In this document: one piece after another, positions 1-5,612 of the stretch
Layout: each line of letters starts with the position of its first letter
Position numbering within the stretch: the stretch's first letter is position 1
Source of the DNA: an uncultured Eubacteriales bacterium
Lineage (GTDB): Bacteria > Bacillota > Clostridia > Oscillospirales > Oscillospiraceae
NCBI GenBank assembly: GCA_905210385.1
Contig: CAJLWS010000108.1
Location: 1-5,612 of the forward strand
Reading direction: 5' to 3'
DNA length: 5,612 nucleotides
Program-made: the position numbers and the translations under genes
The notes under the pieces: generated by a model
What the model saw: the letters and a program-made list of their open reading frames with translations, nothing else
What the model was told of the DNA's origin: nothing
The model's database searches: none

Positions 1-476
1 TTATCGGCACCCGAGCCACCATCCGCTCCGGGGCCTATGAGCGAGCGCTGGCCGCTCTGCGGCCGGGTGCCCAGGTGATCGCCCGGGCCTGTCCGCTGTT
101 GGTTCCCCTGGTGGAGAGCGGCCGCTACCAGCCCGGGGACATTGTGGCCGAGACGGTGGTAGCGGAGTACTTAGCCCCTTTGCGGGAAGAGGAAGTGGAC
201 ACTCTGGTGCTGGGGTGCACCCATTACCCTCTGCTCAAGCCCCTCATCGCCCGGTATATGGGACCCCAGGTAATTCTGGTGGACGTGGGGGAGCAGTGCG
301 CCCGGTGGGTGGCAGGACAGCTCACAGCCCAGGGGATGCGGACGGAGCGGGCTGCGCCTGGCCGGCATCGGTATTTTGTCAGCGATGACACGGGGGATTT
401 CGCGGCATTGGCCTCCGCCTTTCTGGGAGAGGACGTGGGCTCAGGCGTGAAAGAGATTGATATTACCGTATATTGA
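1..476 (+). CDS. murI: Glutamate racemase, 3' part (5' end outside window)
   Basis: MurI interconverts L- and D-glutamate in the cytoplasm and supplies D-Glu for peptidoglycan precursors. About 157 residues are visible, reading in the frame of base 3; the family is usually about 260-270 residues, so roughly the first 100, including the N-terminal catalytic cysteine, lie outside the window. Seen in sequence: the family motif IGTRATIRSGAYERAL at the very start, the C-terminal catalytic-cysteine motif LGCTHYPLL (Cys codon at 216-218), and VDVGEQCA shortly after. The GTG at 75 falls inside the conserved domain and is not a start. The gene ends with TGA at 474-476, 24 bases before the next start, and is probably co-transcribed with the DUF1934 gene and argS. 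The family assignment is secure; a role as the cell's only racemase is not shown. Confidence 0.96.
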   Translation, partial: IGTRATIRSGAYERALAALRPGAQVIARACPLLVPLVESGRYQPGDIVAETVVAEYLAPLREEEVDTLVLGCTHYPLLKPLIARYMGPQVILVDVGEQCARWVAGQLTAQGMRTERAAPGRHRYFVSDDTGDFAALASAFLGEDVGSGVKEIDITVY

Positions 477-485
477 CGGATCCAT

Positions 486-492
486 GAGGTGA
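486..492 (+). promoter_or_regulatory. Ribosome binding site fixing the DUF1934 start
   Basis: GAGGTGA lies 8 bases before the ATG at 501. The possible upstream in-frame GTG at 489 is part of this site itself, so ATG 501 is the better start. Confidence 0.7.
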
Positions 493-500
493 CAGGAACC

Positions 501-953
501 ATGACCGATAACGATAATGTGATTATATCCATCAAAGGCAGCCAGGTGAATGCGGAGAGCGGCCCGGAGGAAATGGAGTTGGTTACTCCGGGGCGCCTGG
601 TCCGGGACGCCCAGGGCAGGTATACCATCTCCTACGAAGAGAGTGAGCTGACCGGGCTGGAGGGCACCACCACGGTGCTTCAGATTGAGGGCGGGCGGGT
701 GACCCTGCTGCGGGAGGGCAGCGTGAACTCCCAGATGGTGTTTGAGGAGGGCTGCCGCCACCTGTCCATGTATGAGACGCCCTACGGCGCGCTGTCCGTG
801 GGCATCAACACCCGGCGGATGAAGAACACTGTGGGGGAGGACGGCGGCGATCTGGAGATTGACTACGCCGTGGAGATCGACAACCTGCTGGCCGGACAGA
901 ACCTGTTCCGCATGAGCGTAAAGCGGGATCCGGCGCTGAAGTTGAGACAGTGA
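501..953 (+). CDS. DUF1934 / YwiB-family beta-barrel protein
   Basis: A predicted 150-residue cytoplasmic protein with no signal peptide or membrane segment. It resembles the DUF1934 (B. subtilis YwiB) family, small calycin-like beta-barrel proteins of unknown function. Seen in sequence: an N-terminal strand VIISIKGSQ, the family stretch ISYEESELTGLEGTTT around residues 43-58, and alternating strand-like segments such as GGRVTLLREGSVNSQMVFEEG and YGALSVGINTRRM. The length is normal for the family. ATG 501 was chosen over GTG 489 because a good ribosome binding site sits 8 bases upstream of it. The gene lies between murI and argS; the ywiB-argS adjacency also occurs in Bacillus, so context hints at a link to arginyl-tRNA synthetase or simply a conserved operon. 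The biochemical function is unknown and I assign none. Confidence 0.88.
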   Translation: MTDNDNVIISIKGSQVNAESGPEEMELVTPGRLVRDAQGRYTISYEESELTGLEGTTTVLQIEGGRVTLLREGSVNSQMVFEEGCRHLSMYETPYGALSVGINTRRMKNTVGEDGGDLEIDYAVEIDNLLAGQNLFRMSVKRDPALKLRQ

Positions 954-992
954 GCGCTGCCTCAGCCGAGCGCGGCAGAAAATTTAAGAGAT

Positions 993-997
993 AGGTG
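993..997 (+). promoter_or_regulatory. Ribosome binding site of argS
   Basis: AGGTG sits 8 bases before ATG 1006. It favours that start over the in-frame ATG at 1015 (codon 4). The match to the anti-Shine-Dalgarno is moderate. Confidence 0.55.
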
Positions 998-1005
998 TGA
1001 AATGA

Positions 1006-2754
1006 ATGTCCAACATGATCCAGGCCGCCCGGGAACAGGTGGCCCATTTGACCCAGGCCGCCTATGAGCGCGCCGCCCAACAGGGACTGCTCCCGTCTGG
1101 GCAGACCATACGGGGCAGCGTGGAGGTGCCCAAGGACAGCAAGAACGGTGACTTTGCTTCCTCCTTTGCCATGGCGGGGGCCAAGGCTCTGGGCAAGCCC
1201 CCCCGGGAGGTTGCCCAGGTTATCCTGGACCACCTGGATCTGGCGGGTTCCTACTTTCAGCGGGCGGAGCTGGCCGGACCGGGATTCCTAAACTTTTTCT
1301 ACGACCACAGCTGGTACGGCGGGGTGCTCTCCGCCGTGGAGGCTGATCCGGCGGAGTACGGCGGGTCGGACGAGGGCCATGGCCAGAAGGTAATGGTGGA
1401 GTTCGTCTCCGCCAACCCCACCGGCCCCATGCACATGGGCAACGCCCGGGGGGGCGTGCTGGGGGACACCCTGGCCAACATCCTCCGCCGGGAGGGGTAC
1501 GACACCTGGAAGGAGTTCTACGTCAACGACGCGGGCAACCAGATCCACAAGTTCGCCCAGTCCATCCACGCCCGGTATATGCAGATTTTGCTGGGGGAGG
1601 ACAACTACCCCTTCCCTGAGGAGGGCTATCACGGGGACGATATCAAGGAGCTGGCCCAGGGCTTCTATGAGGCCTATGGGGATTCCTACAAGGAGGCCCC
1701 GGAGGAGAAGTGGCTGGACGATATGGCGAAGTTCGGTCTGGAGCGCAACATCCCCAAGATGAAGGCGGACCTGCGCAAGTACCGCATCGAGTATGATGAG
1801 TGGTTCTTCGAGTCCACCCTCCACGAGAGCGGCTACATCGCCGAGACGGTGGAGCTGCTCACCCAAAAGGGCTGGACCTATGAGAGGGAAGGAGCCCTGT
1901 GGCTGGACACCACCGCCCTGCTCAAGGAGAAGTATCTCCGGGAGGGCAAGAGCCAGGAGCAGGTGGACAAACTGGACCTGAAGGACGACGTGCTGCGCCG
2001 GGCCAACGGGTTCTACACCTACTTTGCCGCCGACATCGCGTACCACCGCAACAAGTTTGAGAAGCGGGGCTTCGACAAGGTGATCAACGTGTGGGGGGCT
2101 GACCACCACGGCCACGTGGCCCGGCTCCAGGCAGCCCTGGACGGACTGGGGCTGGACGGGTCGGGCCGCCTGGCCATCGTGCTCATGCAGCTGGTGAACC
2201 TGCTCCAGGACGGAAAGCCGGTGCGCATGTCCAAGCGGACGGGCAAGGCCATCGCCCTCCATGACCTGCTGGACGAGATCAGCGTGGACGCCGCACGCTA
2301 CTACTTCAACAACCGGGCTGCCACCAGCCCCCTGGACTTCGACCTGGACCTGGCAGTGCGTCAGGACTCGGACAACCCGGTGTACTATGTGCAGTACGCC
2401 CACGCCCGGATCTGCTCCCTGCTGGCCAACCTGGCCCAGGACGGGGACCAGGTGCCCGCCGCCGCCCAGGTGGATGCCGCGCTGCTGTCCACGGAGGAGG
2501 AGCGGGCGCTCATCAAGAACCTGGCCCAGTACCCCCAGGAGCTCCACCTGGCCGCCCGGGACTACGACCCCAGCCGGATCAACCGGTATCTCACCGCCTT
2601 GGCGGGGGACTTCCACCGGTTCTACAACGCCTGCCGCATCCGGGGGGAGGAGCAGGGCCTGCGCCTTGCCCGGCTGAAGCTGGCCGATACCGTCCGCCTG
2701 GTGCTGGCCAACGGTCTGGGCCTGCTGGGTGTGTCCGCCCCGGAGAAAATGTGA
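1006..2754 (+). CDS. argS: Arginyl-tRNA synthetase (class Ia)
   Basis: ArgRS attaches arginine to tRNA-Arg in the cytoplasm using ATP; as is known for the family, amino-acid activation requires bound tRNA. The 582-residue length is normal. Domains in order: an N-terminal tRNA-contact domain (about residues 5-105, with GDFASSFAM and AGPGFLNFF); a Rossmann catalytic domain with SANPTGPMHMGNARG, where the HIGH box reads HMGN at 143-146; WGADHHGH around 363-370; the KMSKS-equivalent RMSKRTG at 407-413; and a helical DALR anticodon-binding domain from about 460 containing YAHARICS (464-471). The start is ATG 1006, with AGGTG 8 bases upstream. The gene follows the DUF1934 gene by 52 bases without a visible promoter and is closed by the intrinsic terminator starting 7 bases after its stop. 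HMGN in place of HIGH/HVGH is, as I recall, common in ArgRS of this lineage and not a sign of inactivity. No frameshift or truncation is visible. Confidence 0.98.
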   Translation: MSNMIQAAREQVAHLTQAAYERAAQQGLLPSGQTIRGSVEVPKDSKNGDFASSFAMAGAKALGKPPREVAQVILDHLDLAGSYFQRAELAGPGFLNFFYDHSWYGGVLSAVEADPAEYGGSDEGHGQKVMVEFVSANPTGPMHMGNARGGVLGDTLANILRREGYDTWKEFYVNDAGNQIHKFAQSIHARYMQILLGEDNYPFPEEGYHGDDIKELAQGFYEAYGDSYKEAPEEKWLDDMAKFGLERNIPKMKADLRKYRIEYDEWFFESTLHESGYIAETVELLTQKGWTYEREGALWLDTTALLKEKYLREGKSQEQVDKLDLKDDVLRRANGFYTYFAADIAYHRNKFEKRGFDKVINVWGADHHGHVARLQAALDGLGLDGSGRLAIVLMQLVNLLQDGKPVRMSKRTGKAIALHDLLDEISVDAARYYFNNRAATSPLDFDLDLAVRQDSDNPVYYVQYAHARICSLLANLAQDGDQVPAAAQVDAALLSTEEERALIKNLAQYPQELHLAARDYDPSRINRYLTALAGDFHRFYNACRIRGEEQGLRLARLKLADTVRLVLANGLGLLGVSAPEKM

Positions 2755-2761
2755 GGAACCA

Positions 2762-2803
2762 AAGAGATCGCTCTGCCGCTCCGGAACGGCAGAGCGATTT
2801 CTT
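2762..2803 (+). terminator. Intrinsic terminator after argS
   Basis: Two arms, 2762-2778 and 2787-2803, form a 17-pair stem (one G-U pair at 2766/2799) around an 8-base loop, CTCCGGAA. The core is ATCGCTCTGCCG with its exact complement. The 3' arm ends in TTTCTT, and a further T-run lies at 2808-2811. It starts 7 bases after the argS stop and very likely ends the murI-DUF1934-argS transcript. The U-tract is imperfect, but the stem is long. Confidence 0.88.
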
Positions 2804-2832
2804 AAGATTTTCTGAAGCTTTACGGAAAATGG

Positions 2833-2861
2833 TTGAACCGCGGTGCTATTTTCGATAAAAT
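2833..2861 (+). promoter_or_regulatory. Sigma-A-type promoter for the glycosyltransferase gene
   Basis: TTGAAC (2833-2838) and TAAAAT (2856-2861) are separated by exactly 17 bases, in an AT-rich island unlike the surrounding GC-rich DNA. The -10 box matches consensus at 5 of 6 and the -35 box at 4 of 6. The predicted transcription start is near 2868, giving a leader of about 35 bases before ATG 2903. Its position just after the argS terminator supports separate transcription of the downstream gene. Confidence 0.72.
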
Positions 2862-2887
2862 CAAACAGGTTACCATAAAACGTGCAT

Positions 2888-2894
2888 AGGGGTG
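2888..2894 (+). promoter_or_regulatory. Ribosome binding site fixing the glycosyltransferase start
   Basis: AGGGGTG lies 8 bases before ATG 2903. An in-frame GTG at 2882 would have no comparable site upstream, and this motif would lie inside the coding sequence, so ATG 2903 is preferred. Confidence 0.65.
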
Positions 2895-2902
2895 CGTTTG
2901 TC

Positions 2903-4255
2903 ATGTTAGTCACGCTTCAGAAGTTCTGTCAGCTGCTCACCCTGCTGCTGGCGGTGCTTTACCTATATCAGGTGTTCTATGTGGTGGTCAGCCTGCTGCT
3001 GAGGAAACGGTCCGGCTACGGACCGGCCAAACGGCAGCATCGGTACGCCGCCGTCGTCTGTGCCCGAAATGAGGAGGGGGTCATCGGCGAGGTGATCGAC
3101 TGCCTGAGAGATCAGAACTATCCCGCCCACTTGCTGGACGTCTATGTGGTGGCGGACAATTGCACCGACCGCACCGCCAAGGTGGCCGCCGTCCACGGCG
3201 CCCGGGTGTACGAACGGTTTGACAGCGTGAAAGTGGGCAAGGGCTGGGCCATGGACTGGCTGTTCCGCCGTCTGGCGGACGAGGGACTGGCGGAGGATTA
3301 CGAGGGTTACCTCATCTTCGACGCGGATAATCTGGTGGACCGGAACTTTGTCTCGGAGATGAACGCCGTGTTCGACACCGGGAAGTACGACGCCATCACC
3401 TGCTACCGCAACTCCAAGAACTACGCCTCCAACTGGATCTCCGCCGGCTACTCCCTGTGGTTCCTCCGGGAGGCCCGGTTCCTGAACTTCCCCCGGATGC
3501 AACTGGGTACTGGCTGCGCGGTATCCGGGACCGGATACCTGATTTCCTCCCGGGTGATCCGGGAGGAAGGGGGCTGGCCCTTCCATCTACTCACGGAGGA
3601 CATCGAATTCTCCGTGGACTGCGCGGTGAAAGGGAGAAAGATCGGCTACTGCGACAAGGCGGTGATCTACGACGAGCAGCCCACCGGCTTTGCCCAGTCC
3701 TGGCACCAGCGTATGCGGTGGTCCAAGGGAATCTACCAGGTGGCCGGTCGGTACTGGTGGACTCTGCTCAAGGGGTGTATTACCCGGAGGGGCGGGCGCT
3801 TCGCCTGCTTCGACATGCTCATGACGGTGGCTCCGGGGATGCTGCTCAGCCTGGCGATCTTTGGGTTCCAGGTGTTCATCATCTTCTCCGGCCTGACCCA
3901 GCCGCTGGCCGTATCCGCTCGGGTGTTCACCCAGACGCTGCAGTTCCTGGGACAAAATGCGCTCAGCTTCTATATCAGCTTGCTGCTCTATGGTGGAGTC
4001 ACCCTGATCTCTGAATGGGGACAGATCGCCGCTCCGGCCTGGCGCAAGGCGGCTCTGCTGGTCCTGTTCCCCCTGTTCATGCTCACCTACATACCCATCT
4101 CCCTGGCGGCCCTGTTCTGCCGGGTGGAGTGGAAGCCCATCCGGCACCACTCCTCGGCCGCCCTGAACGGCCGGGCGCGGGCCTATCCCCGGCCCCAGCC
4201 TGTGCCCGAGCGGGCGGAACGCGCCCCCTGGGAGAATCGGACGCGCAAACCGTGA
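2903..4255 (+). CDS. Membrane glycosyltransferase, family 2 (processive type)
   Basis: A predicted 450-residue integral-membrane GT2 enzyme that would transfer sugars from nucleotide-sugar donors at the cytoplasmic face, probably into a polysaccharide or cell-surface glycan. Seen in sequence: an N-terminal membrane helix (about residues 10-32); a GT-A domain with CARNEE (53-58), ADNCTDRT carrying the first acidic residues (Asp85, Asp89), the DxD motif DADN (140-143), TED with the likely base Asp233, and QRMRW (269-273), the QxxRW signature of cellulose, hyaluronan and poly-GlcNAc synthases; then three hydrophobic segments near 304-334, 354-372 and 383-406; and a short Arg/Pro-rich tail. Length is close to NodC/IcaA/HasA-type enzymes. 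No PilZ domain follows, so direct c-di-GMP control like BcsA is unlikely. It stands alone with its own promoter and no polysaccharide-gene partners in the window. Donor, product and degree of processivity cannot be told from this sequence. Confidence 0.93.
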   Translation: MLVTLQKFCQLLTLLLAVLYLYQVFYVVVSLLLRKRSGYGPAKRQHRYAAVVCARNEEGVIGEVIDCLRDQNYPAHLLDVYVVADNCTDRTAKVAAVHGARVYERFDSVKVGKGWAMDWLFRRLADEGLAEDYEGYLIFDADNLVDRNFVSEMNAVFDTGKYDAITCYRNSKNYASNWISAGYSLWFLREARFLNFPRMQLGTGCAVSGTGYLISSRVIREEGGWPFHLLTEDIEFSVDCAVKGRKIGYCDKAVIYDEQPTGFAQSWHQRMRWSKGIYQVAGRYWWTLLKGCITRRGGRFACFDMLMTVAPGMLLSLAIFGFQVFIIFSGLTQPLAVSARVFTQTLQFLGQNALSFYISLLLYGGVTLISEWGQIAAPAWRKAALLVLFPLFMLTYIPISLAALFCRVEWKPIRHHSSAALNGRARAYPRPQPVPERAERAPWENRTRKP

Positions 4256-4264
4256 AAAAAGTAC

Positions 4265-4293
4265 TTGCGTTGTCTGGAACAATATGCTATAAT
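4265..4293 (+). promoter_or_regulatory. Extended -10 promoter upstream of the rimP-nusA leader
   Basis: TTGCGT (4265-4270), a 17-base spacer and a perfect TATAAT (4288-4293) preceded by TG one base upstream (TGCTATAAT, an extended -10). The surroundings are AT-rich against a GC-rich background. It starts 10 bases after the glycosyltransferase stop. Initiation is predicted near 4300, only about 15 bases before the terminator-like hairpin. The -35 box matches only 3 of 6, but the extended -10 compensates. Confidence 0.82.
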
Positions 4294-4314
4294 ACTATCG
4301 TAAGTATGGTAGTT

Positions 4315-4349
4315 AGGAAGAGTGAGGCGCCCGCCTCACTCTTTCTTTT
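4315..4349 (+). terminator. Intrinsic terminator / candidate attenuator before rimP
   Basis: AGAGTGAGGCG (4319-4329) and CGCCTCACTCT (4332-4342) are exact complements around CC; sterically this means about a 10-pair stem with a GCCC tetraloop. Pairing can extend outward to 4315/4346 with one G-U. The T-rich run TTTCTTTT (4342-4349) follows, giving a classic intrinsic terminator on the + strand. It lies about 60 bases after the glycosyltransferase stop, so it can end that transcript, but it also lies downstream of the strong 4265-4293 promoter and upstream of rimP. It may therefore act as an attenuator for rimP-nusA. The structure is clear; the regulatory role is inference. Confidence 0.88.
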
Positions 4350-4394
4350 CGAAGAGCCGCTGGGGGCGGGGCACGTTCCAGCGGACGAGGGGAG

Positions 4395-4401
4395 AAGGAG
4401 G
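4395..4401 (+). promoter_or_regulatory. Ribosome binding site fixing the rimP GTG start
   Basis: AAGGAGG, a near-perfect anti-Shine-Dalgarno match, lies 9 bases before GTG 4411. The in-frame TTG at 4405 would be only 3 bases away, too close, and the open frame further upstream overlaps the glycosyltransferase gene. Confidence 0.85.
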
Positions 4402-4410
4402 CGTTTGGCT

Positions 4411-4854
4411 GTGGCGAAGGTGATCGACACGGTAGCCGCCCTGGCCGCTCCGGTAGTGGAGCGGTGTGGCTGCACCTTGTGGGATGTGGAATATGTGAGA
4501 GAGGCGGGGGAGTGGTACCTGCGGGTCTACATCGACAAGGAGGGCGGCGTGTCCATTGACGACTGCGAGGCGGTGTCCCGACCCCTGTCTGACCTGCTGG
4601 ACGAGGCCGATCCCATCCCCGAGGGCTATATTTTTGAGGTGTCCTCCGCCGGGCTGGACCGGGTGCTGCGCAAACCGGAGCACTTTGAAAAGTGCTTGGG
4701 CCAGCAGGTTGATGTAAAACTGTACCGGCCCCAGGCGGGGAGTAAGGAGTATACCGGCGCGCTAACCGGATACCAGGACGGGGACGTGCTGGTGGACGAC
4801 AGGCGCTTTGAGAAGAAAGACGTGGCGCAGGTGCGCCTGCACGTTTCATTTTGA
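4411..4854 (+). CDS. rimP: Ribosome maturation factor RimP
   Basis: RimP (YhbC/YlxS) is a cytoplasmic factor known to help assemble the 30S ribosomal subunit. The predicted 147 residues match the usual length of about 150. Seen in sequence: an N-terminal alpha/beta domain with LAAPVVERCGCTLWDVEYVR, RVYIDKEGGVSIDDCE and the SRPLSDLLDEADPIPEGYIFEVSSAGLDR region (the family's SSPGLDR-like motif with Ala for Pro), then RKPEHFEKCLGQQVDVKLY leading into a C-terminal SH3-like domain. The start is GTG 4411, placed by the strong AAGGAGG. The frame stays open back to 4015, but that part overlaps the glycosyltransferase out of frame and is not coding. nusA follows after 13 bases, the standard rimP-nusA arrangement. 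Expression probably depends on reading through the hairpin at 4315-4349. Confidence 0.96.
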   Translation: MAKVIDTVAALAAPVVERCGCTLWDVEYVREAGEWYLRVYIDKEGGVSIDDCEAVSRPLSDLLDEADPIPEGYIFEVSSAGLDRVLRKPEHFEKCLGQQVDVKLYRPQAGSKEYTGALTGYQDGDVLVDDRRFEKKDVAQVRLHVSF

Positions 4855-4860
4855 AGGAGT
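4854..4860 (+). promoter_or_regulatory. Ribosome binding site of nusA overlapping the rimP stop
   Basis: AAGGAGT begins in the last base of the rimP TGA stop and lies 7 bases before ATG 4868. An in-frame ATG at 4862 is too close to be used, so ATG 4868 is preferred. The overlap with the stop codon suggests translational coupling of rimP and nusA. Confidence 0.75.
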
Positions 4861-4867
4861 AATGGTC

Positions 4868-5612
4868 ATGGCTAAGAAAAAAGTCGCCGCCAAGAGCACC
4901 GAGCTGGACGCTAAGGAATTTTTCGCCGCCATCTCGGACATCGAGCGGGAGAAGGGAATCCCCAAGTCGTATATGATCGAGAAGATTACCCAGGCGCTCA
5001 TCGCCGCCTATAAGCGGGACCACGAGGGCATCACCGACAACGTGGTGGTGGATGCCAACGAGGAGAAGGGCGAGGTCCGCATGTACGTCAAGAAGGACGT
5101 GGTGGAGGCGGTGGACAATCCTCACACCGAGATCAGCCAGGCCGACGCCCAGAAGGCCCTGCCCCGGGCCCAGCTGGGGGACGTGCTGCGCATTGAGATC
5201 AAGCCCAAGAACTTCGGCCGTATCGCCGCCCAGACTGCCCGCCAGGTCATCATCCAGGGCATGCGGGAGGCGGAGCGGAGCATGGTGTTCGACGAGTTCT
5301 CCTCCAAGGAGCATGAGATCCTCACCGGCACCGTCACCCGGGTGGACGAGCGCACCGGCTCGGTGGCCATCCGCCTGAACTCCGGCGGGGAGTATACCGA
5401 CGCCTTCCTGTCCGCCAACGAGCAGGTGAAAGGAGAGGCCATTCACGAGGGGGACCGGGTCCGGGTGTACGTGGTGGAGGTGCGCCGCACCACCCGGGGA
5501 CCCCAGGTGCTCATCTCCCGCACCCATCCTGGCCTGGTCAAGCGGCTGTTTGAGCTGGAGGTGCCTGAAATTTATGACGGCACCGTGGAGATCAAGTCCG
5601 TAGCCCGCGAGG
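4868..5612 (+). CDS. nusA: Transcription termination/antitermination factor NusA, 5' part
   Basis: NusA binds RNA polymerase and nascent RNA, promoting pausing and hairpin-dependent termination. The first 248 codons are visible and the frame remains open at the right edge; full proteins in Firmicutes are about 350-400 residues. Domains in order: the N-terminal RNA-polymerase-binding domain (about 1-145, with FFAAISDIEREKGIPK, IEKITQALIAAYKRD and NFGRIAAQTARQVIIQGMREAE), an S1 RNA-binding domain from about 150 to 215 (LTGTVTRVDERTGSVAIRL, then HEGDRVRVYVVEV), and the start of the KH region from about 220 (HPGLVKRLFELEVPEIYDGTVEIKSVARE). The start ATG 4868 has a strong ribosome binding site overlapping the rimP stop. 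It is second in the operon after rimP; in this lineage ylxR, an L7Ae-like gene and infB usually follow, outside the window. NusA may regulate its own operon through the hairpin upstream of rimP (inference). Confidence 0.97.
   Translation, partial: MAKKKVAAKSTELDAKEFFAAISDIEREKGIPKSYMIEKITQALIAAYKRDHEGITDNVVVDANEEKGEVRMYVKKDVVEAVDNPHTEISQADAQKALPRAQLGDVLRIEIKPKNFGRIAAQTARQVIIQGMREAERSMVFDEFSSKEHEILTGTVTRVDERTGSVAIRLNSGGEYTDAFLSANEQVKGEAIHEGDRVRVYVVEVRRTTRGPQVLISRTHPGLVKRLFELEVPEIYDGTVEIKSVARE

Noticed and set aside
954..978. Possible hairpin between the DUF1934 gene and argS
   Set aside because: Competing 5-base stems (954-958/969-973 and 957-961/974-978) with large loops and an A-run, not a T-run, downstream. 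It does not look like a terminator, and a break in the operon is not supported.
1288..2913. A 541-codon open frame on the minus strand opposite argS
   Set aside because: It mirrors the argS reading frame in GC-rich DNA, where strong codon bias removes stops from the opposite strand. Its predicted protein is low-complexity (Val, Leu, Gly, His rich) with no recognisable domain, and argS is unambiguous.
3457..4014. A 185-codon + strand open frame inside the glycosyltransferase gene
   Set aside because: It is a frame-shifted shadow of the GT2 gene, whose own frame carries all the catalytic motifs in order and without interruption.
4330..4370. Alternative pairing of 4330-4337 with 4363-4370 as an antiterminator for the rimP leader
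   Set aside because: The downstream strand is transcribed after the terminator, so it cannot prevent the hairpin from forming in time. GC-rich chance pairing is more likely.
4357..4384. Hairpin CCGCTGG (4357-4363) / CCAGCGG (4378-4384) just before the rimP ribosome binding site
   Set aside because: Real 7-base complementarity, but the 14-base loop and GC-rich context make it weak evidence. It has no T-run, and it neither hides the AAGGAGG site nor suggests a known riboswitch.
4015..4410. A longer rimP starting inside the glycosyltransferase gene (279 codons)
   Set aside because: The extra N-terminal part is Pro/Gly/His-rich out-of-frame sequence that overlaps the glycosyltransferase and then runs through the promoter and terminator. 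The strong ribosome binding site and family length both point to GTG 4411.
4313..5527. A 404-codon open frame on the minus strand opposite rimP and nusA
   Set aside because: Same antisense artefact: it covers two well-recognised genes, has no family resemblance, and its C-terminal part is Pro/Arg-rich translation of the reverse strand.

Overview
The window looks like an ordinary chromosomal housekeeping stretch from a GC-rich member of the Clostridia, probably the Oscillospiraceae (Flavonifractor/Intestinimonas-like). This rests on the Firmicutes-type neighbourhood (murI, DUF1934/YwiB, argS; then rimP, nusA), strong AAGGAG-type ribosome binding sites, Clostridia-like ArgRS motifs and strong GC bias at third codon positions. 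The genus is an inference from gene order and protein flavour, not a search result. All recognised genes read on the + strand.

Left part (1-2803): the 3' portion of murI (glutamate racemase, peptidoglycan precursor supply), a small DUF1934/YwiB-family gene and a complete argS (arginyl-tRNA synthetase). The gaps are 24 and 52 bases and hold no visible promoter, so the three are probably co-transcribed. The unit ends at a long, well-formed intrinsic terminator just after argS.

Middle part (2804-4255): a single gene for a membrane-bound, processive-type family 2 glycosyltransferase (D, DxD, TED and QxxRW motifs, with flanking membrane helices). It has its own sigma-A-like promoter. Its product cannot be named from sequence alone. 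It looks like an independent insertion between two conserved housekeeping blocks.

Right part (4256-5612): the start of the rimP-nusA transcription/translation operon. A near-ideal extended -10 promoter is followed almost at once by a strong intrinsic-terminator hairpin, and rimP lies beyond it. Any transcript from this promoter must read through the hairpin to reach rimP and nusA, which suggests leader attenuation of this operon, possibly through NusA itself. rimP is complete from a GTG start; nusA runs off the right edge within the KH region.

I saw no mobile elements, CRISPR arrays, tRNA or rRNA genes, and no clearly novel multi-gene system. The most interesting points are the promoter-terminator leader of rimP-nusA and the orphan glycosyltransferase.
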